DNA of 64,000 bases from Stercorarius parasiticus (taxonomy: Eukaryota; Chordata; Aves; Charadriiformes; Stercorariidae): NCBI GenBank assembly GCA_013396915.1, contig VWZL01000808.1, forward strand, positions 310,001 to 374,000, written 5' to 3'. Below, piece after piece: positions 52,812-62,072 of this stretch. The stretch's first letter is position 1; every line of letters begins with the position of its first letter. A model generated the notes under the pieces. The model saw nothing but the letters and a program-made list of their open reading frames with translations, was not told where the DNA came from and did not search any database. Made by a program: the position numbers and the translations under genes.

Positions 52812-53670
52812 GTAGGGAACCTGCATTTCTGCAATATTTTGATAGGAATGCAAACAGTAGCTTTAGAGGAGAAATATTGTGAAAGATTGTTCTGCCAGGG
52901 TTGGATTCTAATTAAATACTGTAATTGTACTTAAAGACTAGTCTGGAAATAAAATTAATTTGCCGTATTTTACTTGAAATAACCAAGAGGCTAATCTGTT
53001 GCTCCTGTGCAGTTTGTTTTAGAATAGAGGTGTGAAACTGTAGGCTTAAACGTATTTAAATTGTTTTTGTATTTACAGTTACTTGTCTATGTGGTATTGC
53101 TTTAATACTTAAATATTAATACTTAAAGCAAAACACTTAAAGCAACAAGGGAAACTAAATTATCTTAAGCCTTTTTTAATAGGGCAGCTGCCTGGTATCA
53201 CTTAAAATCTATTTCCTCTCTGTTCTTTTTACACTTATACATGCAATTGTCAGTATCAACTCTTGGAATGTTCCTTCTGTTTGAAGACCAAACCTTTGTT
53301 AGCCCGAGTTGCCGATATTGCAAAAGTGATAAAAGTGAATCATTAAGTAACTAAAGATGCAACCCCAGCCTTCTCGTTCTTCTTCATCTCTCAGTGCCGC
53401 TTGTATGTAGAGCTGTACGTAGCAGTGCCTTAACCTGTGCTCCATTAAATTGTCTAATTGCCATAACAAATTGTTAACCTTTGCCCGTTAAATGAACACT
53501 TGCTCAAAAGTCCGTGTTCCTTAAGGAGCGATAAAACTGGTCTAACATTAAGCCTGCCAGTTAAGAGTTGTGCAGTGCTTAAAGCTCATAAGCGTTTCAA
53601 AGAGCCCTTTAGCCTGTCTTTGATTTTTATCTAAGAGTATACTTTTTTTAAACTTTTCTATATCTTGAAG
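52812..53670 (+). other. KIF16B: KIF16B intron
   Basis: A 0.9-kb AT-rich intron with a small imperfect repeat of AATACTTAAA-type units near 53105-53140. No other feature was seen. Confidence 0.85.
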
Positions 53671-53776
53671 GATAAATGCCTTTATTGAGCAAGAAGTGCA
53701 GAGAAGACTGCAGAATATTCATCATAAAGCTGAGGAGAATGATGTTAGCCTGTCCTGGTCTACAGAAAGTTTAAAG
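53671..53776 (+). CDS. KIF16B: KIF16B exon: pre-PX helix
   Basis: One base completes the arginine, then 35 codons read INAFIEQEVQRRLQNIHHKA and EENDVSLSWSTESLK. INAFIEQEVQRRLQ is the KIF16B helix just before the C-terminal domain. The acceptor is CTTGAAG and the donor GTGAGC, and the exon ends in phase 0. Confidence 0.95.
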
Positions 53777-54356
53777 GTGAGCAGAGATGGGTAGGAGATC
53801 ATGACCTTCAATGCACCATGTGCTACCACTGATTTGGTTTTGTCGTTCAATAATTTTCATGTTTTCCTATATTTACTTAATTTTAATTTGCCAAAAAATT
53901 AAACCCAAACCAAACCAAAAAATTACCAAAAAATGAGGGATATCAGTTTTAGATTTTGCTCATCTTTTTTTTTCCCAGTGGCTGTTTTATGTTGTATTTC
54001 ATTTTTCTTCTTCTTTTTTTTTTTTTTTTGCAGGGAAGAGTGTATAAGTGAAATAGGAAGCTTACAGATAAAGTAGAAATCTTAATTTTATGTCTGTAAG
54101 ATACATTGATAAAATTCCGTTCAGAGGAATGGTGATTGTTTATATTTGCAAACAAATGCTCATTTAAAAACTGGTGTTCTAATTCATTCAAATACTGGGT
54201 TGATTGACTTCTAAGCCAGTGGTTTAATAAATATCAGTAAGAAAATAGTTATTTTTGGCTATTAAAAAGAATGTCTCTTCCTAGAAATACTTTTAAATGA
54301 ACTAATACGAGAAAGGCACTCTTTGTAATAATCACTTGTACCTTTTTTGTTCTTAG
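53777..54356 (+). other. KIF16B: KIF16B intron
   Basis: A 580-bp intron with A-rich and T-rich simple tracts (53893-53936, 54008-54030). It ends TTCTTAG. Confidence 0.88.
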
Positions 54357-54407
54357 GATAACGAGAGGCTTAATAACGGCACTGTTCAACGCAAGCTGAA
54401 GTATGAG
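54357..54407 (+). CDS. KIF16B: KIF16B exon: last exon shared by both C-terminal forms
   Basis: A 17-codon exon, DNERLNNGTVQRKLKYE, phase 0 at both ends. In the standard KIF16B protein it is followed by RMVxRSLGANPDDL of the PX region, which here is encoded at 61950. The large open exon starting at 55385 is also phase 0, so this exon can join either one in frame. The donor GTAGGT is moderate. Reading through into the intron meets a stop after nine codons. Confidence 0.95.
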
Positions 54408-55384
54408 GTAGGTCATAATTTGTCACAATGAAATGGTTGTCTTAAATTATGGCGTAGCCTGTAATTAAATTTCTTAATGTTTAGCTGCATAATTAGAACT
54501 TCGAATTCACAGCAAGATTAATGGCTAATCGAGACAGCAATGTATTTTGCCAGCTGGAATTAAAGTGATTTTTTTCAGATTGGGCATAGCTTTTTCTGTA
54601 TTTGAAAGGTGTGGTGTTATTGTGGATGTTTCTTCCTTGTTCTGTCACGATTCTTAGTTTGGAACAGTATCCCTTTCCTGATTTTTAGAGGATAAAAGCG
54701 TTTAATGAGGAGAGATTGATTTCGGAATACCACTTCCCATTTGTGGCTCCCGATGAACTCGCTACTCTAAGGGTGTCTCTAACATTAGCAGCAGCATCAG
54801 GCAAATTTGCCTTTGTCACGAAGGATTTGTACGTGTATTTTTAAGCTGAGGCTTAGACCTCTCACTGTATTTGGTTGCCTAACTATTGCTTGAAACATGG
54901 TTATTTACCTGTCTTGAGTTTAAACCTTAATAGTAGGAGGGCTGCAACATCTCTAATTTGGACTTTTTTGGACTTTTGCACTGTTATTTTTAAACTATGT
55001 TGGAATTTTTACGCTATCTTTGATAGCAGAGGATATTTTTTCTGTGCGTGTGTGGAAAAATAATAAAGGGCTTAAAGCTTCTGCATCACCCTTTGACTTC
55101 CCCGTCGTTTTCAAGCAAAGCAAATATAAAGGAAGTGAAATGGATACTGTACAAAGGAAAAGCAGTGGTGGGCTGGGAAGATCAACCATTCCTGAATCAG
55201 ACCTCAATCAATTGTGTCGGATTCCCTCTCTCTCTAATTTTGAGAGATTGTACAATGATTGTACCGATTTTGAATGATTATATAAACCGAATCAAAACCA
55301 ATCCTCAATTTAAGAAATGTTCAAATCAGAAGATTTTTTTTTTTAAAAGACACTTCTGTTTTCTTCTTTTGAAATTTTTAACAG
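54408..55384 (+). other. KIF16B: Intron before the alternative terminal exon
   Basis: About 1 kb. It ends in a long pyrimidine tract (T-run at 55333-55344, then CTTCTGTTTTCTTCTTTTG) and AACAG. It includes the coding-like stretch 55032-55277, listed separately. Confidence 0.8.
55032..55277 (+). CDS. Possible additional (cryptic or ancestral) exon
   Basis: This frame is open from 54957 to a TGA at 55275-55277. From 55032, just after an AG preceded by a T-rich stretch, it reads in phase 0 with the upstream exon for 81 codons. The composition is very protein-like: SPFDFPVVFKQSKYKGSEMD, then QRKSSGGLGRSTIPESDLNQ and PSLSNFERLYNDCTDFE. It would give a short C-terminus without a PX domain. I find no good GT donor before the stop, so it cannot be a normal in-frame cassette here. 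It could be a terminal exon, an ancestral cassette whose donor was lost, or chance. Confidence 0.35.
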   Translation, partial: DIFSVRVWKNNKGLKASASPFDFPVVFKQSKYKGSEMDTVQRKSSGGLGRSTIPESDLNQLCRIPSLSNFERLYNDCTDFE

Positions 55385-57565
55385 AAAAGACAACAGTGGC
55401 AGCCATGTGATGGCTTTCCATTTATGTCTAAAGATGGCAATTGTTCTTCTGAGTTGTGTGGAGAAACTGCAGAAGTAAGAGACGATAAAAGACAGAAGGA
55501 ATATACAGAGATGTGGGATTTATTTTCCAGTTCTGGAAGAATCTCCTCTCCTTTTACATCAGAGAAGGCATTTGAGAACGAAAGGAATAATTCAGACCAG
55601 GAGAGCTTTGCTTGTCGTTGTGACACTGAAAGTAGTTTAATTCACTCCAAAAATACTAATACTTTAAAGAGTAAGAATGTTCCTTTTCAGAATGTTTTAT
55701 CTACTTCTTTACGAAGTCATGACTTAAGTAACGTGGCTTATTCACTCTGCAAGGTTAAAAATTTCAATCATTTTGATGATAAAATAATGACTTCTCAGGA
55801 TTGTGACAGCTCAAGAACTGAATCTGATTGTTCCCACTTGAAACGGCTGTCTCCTGTAGGATCCTTAATGGGTGCTAATGAGCAGGATGGCTTTAACAAC
55901 ACATCGTGCCTTCTCTTTTCTCGGTCTAATGTACATTCTGAAATAATAACTTGTAAAGAAAATAGCCCATTTAACACAGTGCACCTGACAATTGAAGACC
56001 AGTCTAGTAATTCTCAGCTTCCAACACAAAAAGCCTCTGGTTTGATTTCTTGTAAGTCAATAGCTTCTCATTCTGATGTGAGCCCAGAGCACACCTATGG
56101 TTTGGGATATCTTTTCAGTAAGCTTTCCTGCCTTTACAAAGATACCAGTAGTCATCTGCTCAACACTACAGTGGTTTCTAAACAAATGAAGGAGTTGGGA
56201 AGCTTGTGTGATAGAGGCGAGAAATATGCACAAGCGGTATCATTAATAAAAAATCTGCCGTTTATAAGAAACTTGCAAGTAAACGTATTCGTCAAGTCAG
56301 ATATGAATCAAGATATGACCCACCCTACCGATGATGCCAAAGCTCACACTGAAATCATCGTTCAGCCTGAATCCCCTGCGCAAGAGGCCATCGCGATGTG
56401 TGTAAGCACAGGAATCTCCAATGCCTGTGCAAGAAAGCCCTCTGAAGGCTTTGCGTGCTGTTGTAAGAAAGAAGAGCTGGAAAACAGTCTTGTGTTAAGA
56501 CAGAAACTTGTGCATTTTCCTGATATCTTCTTGAAGCTTCAGCTCTGTTCTTTGGAAGAAGTGCTGGAATTTTTGACCTGTGCCTTACCTCAAATTTGTG
56601 TTAGAATGGAGGAGTTGAAAGGTATATACTGGCTCGCTGTTGGCAATTGCAAAAAGCCTGATCCAGAACCTGCTTGCTTGCTGTTGTTCAGCTCCGTTCT
56701 GTATGCCGTTGTTTCTTCAGTTGAACAAGATGTCTGCCAGAGTTCCTTGGCAATGTTTCATGAGGTTCCCATCACCACTATAAAGGAGATTCAAGTTGGC
56801 TTCGCCGGGCAGAATATTAGTCTTCTGTGTTCTGCTGAAGATGGTTTACTCACAATATTTACCTATAACAAGCACTTCACTCAAAGAATTTGCCACGATA
56901 TAACGAGCATTTTGATTTCTACAACGGATGATGCTGTTTATTTAAGTCACCAGCTCTTGAAAGATGATTTGATGCAGATTTCGCTTGACTGGACATCAGA
57001 AGTAAATGACTTAGTTTTATCAAGCGGAGCACGGTTGTCCTGTAAATTTAGAACTGAATTAGCTGATCTGGTTTACTTACTCCATGAAAATATGGGAAGT
57101 ATTAAACCTTCATTAGGCGACACTCATGTACTGTTGTATACCTCAGTGAAAGTAGACTGTGCTAAGCAGACGGTGTATAGAGCTCTTGTTCTTACAACTA
57201 CTCATATAGGTCTCTTAAGGGAGTATATCGTCTTTTATCCTGCAAGGAACTTTTTGGATGCTTCGTGCCAACAATTACAATTTGACAGCCTCCAGTTGTA
57301 CAGTTTGAATGATATCCGATGTGTAGCTTTGCCAGACAAAGAGAATTTCACCCAAATTGAGCTTGTGTTTTCTAGAAGGAGCAAGGTTGGATCTGATTCA
57401 GGAATTGGTTTTTCGAAATACTGTGAAAAAGAAATAAATACCCAACTGACAGTCATCCCATCAATTCTTCAAAGCAGTTTGCATATCCCTTCGGAAATCT
57501 GGAAATTAACATTCAGTTCAAGTGAAGAAGCCATTTGGCTAATTATGCATCTGACTAGGTGTTGA
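55385..57565 (+). CDS. KIF16B: Alternative terminal exon of KIF16B (726-residue C-terminus without PX)
   Basis: The exon starts after a strong acceptor and is in phase 0 with exon 54357-54407, reading KRQQWQPCDGFPF then MSKDGNCSSEL and onward for 726 codons to TGA at 57563-57565. An open frame of this length cannot be chance in AT-rich DNA. Residues 1 to about 345 are Ser/Asn/Thr-rich and look disordered. A Cys-rich patch (GFACCCKKEE) sits near 355. From about 370 the chain looks folded: a leucine-rich helical segment (VHFPDIFLKLQLCSLEEVLE), then a beta-rich module at about 425-505 and another at about 579-726 that ends in a helix (SSEEAIWLIMHLTRC). The two beta-rich modules suggest PH-like folds, which is inference. 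An internal ATG at 55424 exists, but the 13 in-frame codons before it argue for splicing from KIF16B. A separate intronless gene is the main alternative. Confidence 0.85.
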   Translation, partial: KRQQWQPCDGFPFMSKDGNCSSELCGETAEVRDDKRQKEYTEMWDLFSSSGRISSPFTSEKAFENERNNSDQESFACRCDTESSLIHSKNTNTLKSKNVPFQNVLSTSLRSHDLSNVAYSLCKVKNFNHFDDKIMTSQDCDSSRTESDCSHLKRLSPVGSLMGANEQDGFNNTSCLLFSRSNVHSEIITCKENSPFNTVHLTIEDQSSNSQLPTQKASGLISCKSIASHSDVSPEHTYGLGYLFSKLSCLYKDTSSHLLNTTVVSKQMKELGSLCDRGEKYAQAVSLIKNLPFIRNLQVNVFVKSDMNQDMTHPTDDAKAHTEIIVQPESPAQEAIAMCVSTGISNACARKPSEGFACCCKKEELENSLVLRQKLVHFPDIFLKLQLCSLEEVLEFLTCALPQICVRMEELKGIYWLAVGNCKKPDPEPACLLLFSSVLYAVVSSVEQDVCQSSLAMFHEVPITTIKEIQVGFAGQNISLLCSAEDGLLTIFTYNKHFTQRICHDITSILISTTDDAVYLSHQLLKDDLMQISLDWTSEVNDLVLSSGARLSCKFRTELADLVYLLHENMGSIKPSLGDTHVLLYTSVKVDCAKQTVYRALVLTTTHIGLLREYIVFYPARNFLDASCQQLQFDSLQLYSLNDIRCVALPDKENFTQIELVFSRRSKVGSDSGIGFSKYCEKEINTQLTVIPSILQSSLHIPSEIWKLTFSSSEEAIWLIMHLTRC

Positions 57566-57780
57566 AATCCAAATATGTTTAGATACATTCAAAATAAGAG
57601 GCTAATGAATATTGATAAAATCCTTTTTTTTTTTTTTGCTTTAATATATCAATAAGCAAAGAGTCCTTTCAGCTTGTAAGGAAATACCGTAGGGTGTGTA
57701 CAGATGTCTTAGCAAAAATCATTATTACTTGAGTGCTTACTCTTTTTGAATCTCTATTATCTACATGGGAAGGTTAGGAA

Positions 57781-57786
57781 ATTAAA
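57781..57786 (+). terminator. Candidate proximal polyadenylation signal ATTAAA
   Basis: ATTAAA lies 216 bp after the stop of the large exon and is followed within about 50 bp by GTGTCTTC and T-rich sequence. It is the commonest variant hexamer. No cleavage data are available. Confidence 0.4.
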
Positions 57787-58683
57787 CGTTTCTATCTTAC
57801 GTGGTAGGTGGATCAAAACTATAATTACAGCTGTGTCTTCTGATTTCCATTTTGGCTGTTGTTCCTGGCTCCCTCCGTCTCCTATCCATCTTCATTAATG
57901 TCTTCTCCATCCCTCCTTGATTGTCTTTTTCTTAATCTTTCTGAACATCTTTGTTTTTCATGCTTCTCATCTGTTTCATGCCCTTGATCTCAATATTTCA
58001 AAACATCTGCAATATTGTTTTTTTTGTCTGAGCTGTAAGATATGTTTAGGTTCCTATGGTACATTCACTGCATGCTCTTAATACTAAGGGTGTTTATAAC
58101 TTTTATATTTACAATTTTGGGAAGAATAGCACTGACAATTCTCTTCTGCGTCCCAAGTTTTACACTAAGGATTATTGCACTCTCGCGTTAAAGTTTGTCA
58201 CATGTGCAAGAGGAGGAGTTTGGCTTATCCTAAGTTGTGTTAGCCGAGGTAGTGGGGATTGATGGATTTGCCGTATTTCTTTTCTCCTCGGTTTACCGTC
58301 TGCCCGCAGCTAACAGAGTGTAGGCTACATGGACATAGTGCAACAGAAGAAGAAAAATGCAGAGAACGTCCAGTACTCTCTTTAAATTTCCCCCTCCCCT
58401 CCTTTTCTTGCAGGGAAGCGAAGCAATGCATGGCTTTAAGTCAGTCCTATTTATTTTGTGAAATAGTTAACTTGCACTCCCCCACAACAGAATAAGTCTT
58501 TACATTCCCTTGATGCGACTGTTTAAGGAAAATGTGATGTGAAAATGAACCCGGTTAAAGGGTGTAAACAGGTGTTGGTTTTGCTTCAAATAGCATTTCG
58601 ACCTTTGGTCGTGCTGCTATACCTGCGGTAAGAGGAGTGTTTTGGGGTTTATGATCTGCAGACATGCATTACCCATTGTGGGG

Positions 58684-58962
58684 TAATGGTAGGACTAGAA
58701 GGAATGGATTAAAACTAGAGATGGGACGTTTCAGACTGGACGTTAGGAAGAAGTTCTTCACCATGAGGGTGGTGAGACACTGGAACAGGTTGCCCAGAGA
58801 GGTGGTGGAAGCCCCATCCCTGGAAGTTTATAAGGCCAGGCTGGATGGGGCTCTGAGCAACCTGGTCTAGTGGGAGGTGTCCCTGCCCAGGGCAGGGGGG
58901 TTGGAATTAGATGATCTTTAAGGTCCTTTCCAACCCTAACAATTCTATGATTCTCTGATTCT
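58684..58962 (+). mobile_element. CR1 LINE 3' fragment with ORF2 remnant
   Basis: A 5'-truncated CR1 in the same orientation as the host gene. It encodes the C-terminal ORF2 remnant (including [20 protein letters not shown] and [20 protein letters not shown]), a TAG stop, and the CR1 3' end GATGATCTTTAAGGTCC with the AATTCTATGATTCT tail. It lies in the possible 3' UTR of the alternative form. Confidence 0.95.
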
Positions 58963-60236
58963 CATGCTCTTAAATGGATAGTTAGCAACTGGGGGTACTG
59001 CCTGAAGGGTGGAGTAAGTTTAACTCTATAGAGTTCTCTCCATGTAACGTGCCTGGCTTGACTTTCCTCCTCTTCTGCTTGCTTACTGATGGGGTTGTTG
59101 ATGCTGTGAGGTTGCATCTCTTATAGTCTCTTAATATTACATTCCAAGAAATAAAGGAACTATTGAATGTTACTAAAAGACTTCCATTAGTCAAAACTTC
59201 CCTTTAGCTTAGCACAAGGTTATTCTTTACCTGTTACCCCATCAGATGTTCAAATAATAAGCCGTTGCCTCCCATCTTTTGTTTCTTCCCTTGTGAAGGG
59301 AGCTAAATACCTTTGAATCCTGTTGCTTGAATGTGCCATCTGCCTTGTTCGAGGAAGATGGTCTTTGGCAGAAAAAACAGTGGTATCTAATCTGAAATTC
59401 TAAATTCTGTAAGCATATTTGCGGTAGAGGTGCAATCTTCTACTAGACGCAGTTAGACTTCAGTCTCTCTACTACTGTTAGAACATTTCCCATTTGTTCT
59501 TGCCATATGTTAAGGCAGGATAATGTAATTCATGTGGGATTTAATAAGAAATAACTTGCATTGGCTGGGGAAGTTGTGTCTGGAAGGATGGATGCTGGTT
59601 TGGATGGAGAATTAAGGTGTTGGGTTTTTTATATCATAACAAAACTTTCTACTACCTTAAGGAGGTCCAAAGATGAGCAAAATGTGTCGCGTTTTTTTCA
59701 GATATGGTTTGTGTTTTTTTTTAAAAAAAAAAGTATACACAAATATCTCGCAGAACATGGAGCAGACAGAGTAGTTACGAGTTGGAGCGTAGCCTCATGT
59801 CAGTCCAGTTCAAGAGTGGCTTCCTCATGGGCATCAGTCAGCCATTTCTTCCCAAAGTTAACATCGAGTGGCACTATCTGGGAGGACTGTCTTAATCAAG
59901 GCTGTTAATGACAGCAATTTCTGCAAATAATTCCTTTTTAGATTGTACTCCAAAGTTAAATGTTTGTGTCTGTTGTGTTCCAGATAACATGGTTTTCCTC
60001 TCTTGTGTTTGTTTTAAAATCTAACTCAATGAATATGCCGCACTTTTATGAAAAAATGACTTCACAGCAATATTTTTTATTCTACTGTAAATGAAACATA
60101 ACATAATGATCAATGTTTATGACTATCAAAACATTAAATAATGTATTAAGGTGTATTTTTCAGACTACTTTGTGTTTGAGATTATTTTCCTCTGTGGCTA
60201 TTAGCTGTTTGTAATAGTTCTATGAAACTGACTGCC

Positions 60237-60242
60237 AATAAA
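60237..60242 (+). terminator. Candidate distal polyadenylation signal AATAAA
   Basis: A canonical AATAAA with several TGTA motifs upstream (about 60084, 60143 and 60210) and a G/T-rich region downstream (60255-60297, including TGGTTTTATTGTTGTTTT). This arrangement fits a strong vertebrate poly(A) site and would give a 3' UTR of about 2.7 kb. Other AATAAA hexamers lie nearby, at about 60553 and 60717. Confidence 0.45.
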
Positions 60243-61949
60243 TTACGTGTTGACAGAGGTGGCTTTAAGAGTGACTTTATGGTTTTATTGTTGTTTTAAA
60301 ATAGATGATATTGTTGTCGAGGCAATGAACTCCTCTTTCCCCCAAGGAAAGAATTGCTTACGTTTCTGTGCTCCAGAAATGAGTTTTAGTTGAAAAGCCA
60401 CTAACCTGGGGAGAAGTGAAAGAAGGGCGCAATGGAGAGGAGAAAACATTTGGTGTGCAAACAGAAGTCACTAAAAATATTTTTCCATTCCAGTGCAAAC
60501 TTTTTTTTATATTTTGACTGAAAAAAGAAGTTTGCAGAAAACACCTTCTAGAATAAAGCCACTTAATTGGAACTAAAAATCGGTTTGTATTTTCTTTTTC
60601 TGCTACTCTTAATGTTAACGTTAAGGGAAATGACATTGGCATTTATAATTGACTAGTGATGAAATAACAACCTCCCCTTCTCGGTAGCCAGGTGAAGATG
60701 CCAAAAAGCTGTCTGTAATAAACAGCGTTCAGAGAGGCATTTATAACTGAGTTTCAAACTTCCCTCCAGCCCCTACGCAATACCTACATGTGTACTGGGA
60801 GTCACCAAGAGTTGCTGGAGAGACACCAAGTGTCAATGAGCGGGCGCCTGAGCCACGTTGCCATGTGGGGATAGTGTTGGTCAAGACTGAAGAATTTTGA
60901 CCAAGCAACATGGCTCGTGGTAGTTGCTACGGGATTGAAAATGAATGTTGAGAATACCGTTATCTATATAAGTGATGGATCGCATCACTAAATACAAATA
61001 TATAACATGGTAGTAACTTCAAGGTGATAGTTTTTCAGTCTTTTTTTGTTATCATTAACTCGCATTTGTTATGGTGCTGTTATTTAAGTTAAGTTCACTA
61101 AGTTTTTCAGACCAAAATGTTCAACTGAGAAAGTGGAGGACGACTTAAGAGGCAGTTTCTGTACTTATTCGCTGAAAATGTTTGTGCTTCTTTTGGACGC
61201 ACTCGCTGCAAAGCATTCATCTTTTCAGTTGCAAAAATATTTAATTTTTGACATAACTTCAGAATTACAAACTCCATCTGGCTGTTAGTCGGAAGAATGT
61301 GCCCTCATTACAAATACCTTTTTAGACTTTTTTGTCGAGACCATGAAAACTTATCATAGTTGAGTTTTCTGTTAATTAGATATGATTTAGAGGAAATAGT
61401 AGGAAACTGTTCTGACAGTGGGGTACTATGTTATCTATACCTTATTTAATTATCAAATGAGTTTGGATTTAAAAGGTTAAGCTCTAGGCAATTTCTGAAT
61501 TGCCTCGATCCCCTGGAGCTTTGCATGATATTGTAAACAGGCTTGTTATAGAAAGATAAAGACATATTAAAAATATGGCTGACTGTGAAGGCTTGATTCG
61601 TATATTTACTTTTTTTCAAAGACGGTTGATACAAAGTCTTCTGCTTTCCCTTGGTTTTCATATCTGAGCTGAAAACGCCTTTTCAAAGAATAAGCAATAT
61701 TTTTGAAGATGCTTCACCTTAATTTTCTCATGCATAGCAAAATGCTAGGGCTTGCTTATAAAAAGAGAGCCACTTTGTTTCCAAGTAATTCCTTCGTTAT
61801 TTGAAATAATTTCTGCCTCCTCCATGCTCTCTTTCCCTTCTCTTCTGGCCGAGAACATTTTCTCATTTTTAGTGAAGTTCTTTTCTTTTTTTCCTTGTGT
61901 AGTGATTTTGGTTTTCCTTTGTTCTCCCTATTTGGTATGCACACGAAAG

Positions 61950-62072
61950 CGGATGGTCTGTCGTTCTCTGGGAGCAAATCCAGATGACCTAAAGGACCCA
62001 ATTAAAATTAGTATTCCACGCTATGTCCTGTGTGGGCAGGGAAAGGATGAACACTATGAGTTTGAGATAAAG
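61950..62072 (+). CDS. KIF16B: KIF16B exon: start of PX domain
   Basis: Forty-one codons, phase 0 at both ends: RMVCRSLGANPDDLKDPIKI then SIPRYVLCGQGKDEHYEFEI and K. This is the conserved linker and first beta-strands of the KIF16B PX domain, which binds PI(3)P on early endosomes. The basic RRY/RF lipid-binding residues come from later exons beyond the window. The acceptor is GAAAG after a T/C-rich tract and the donor is GTAAGT. Confidence 0.97.

Larger units (their letters stand above)
57566..61949 (+). other. KIF16B: Candidate 3' UTR of the alternative form and intron of the PX form
   Basis: 4.4 kb between the stop of the large exon and the PX exon. It holds two polyadenylation-signal candidates (57781 and 60237) and a CR1 fragment (58684-58962). 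Open frames are short. In the PX-coding form all of 54408-61949 would be one 7.5-kb intron. Confidence 0.75.
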
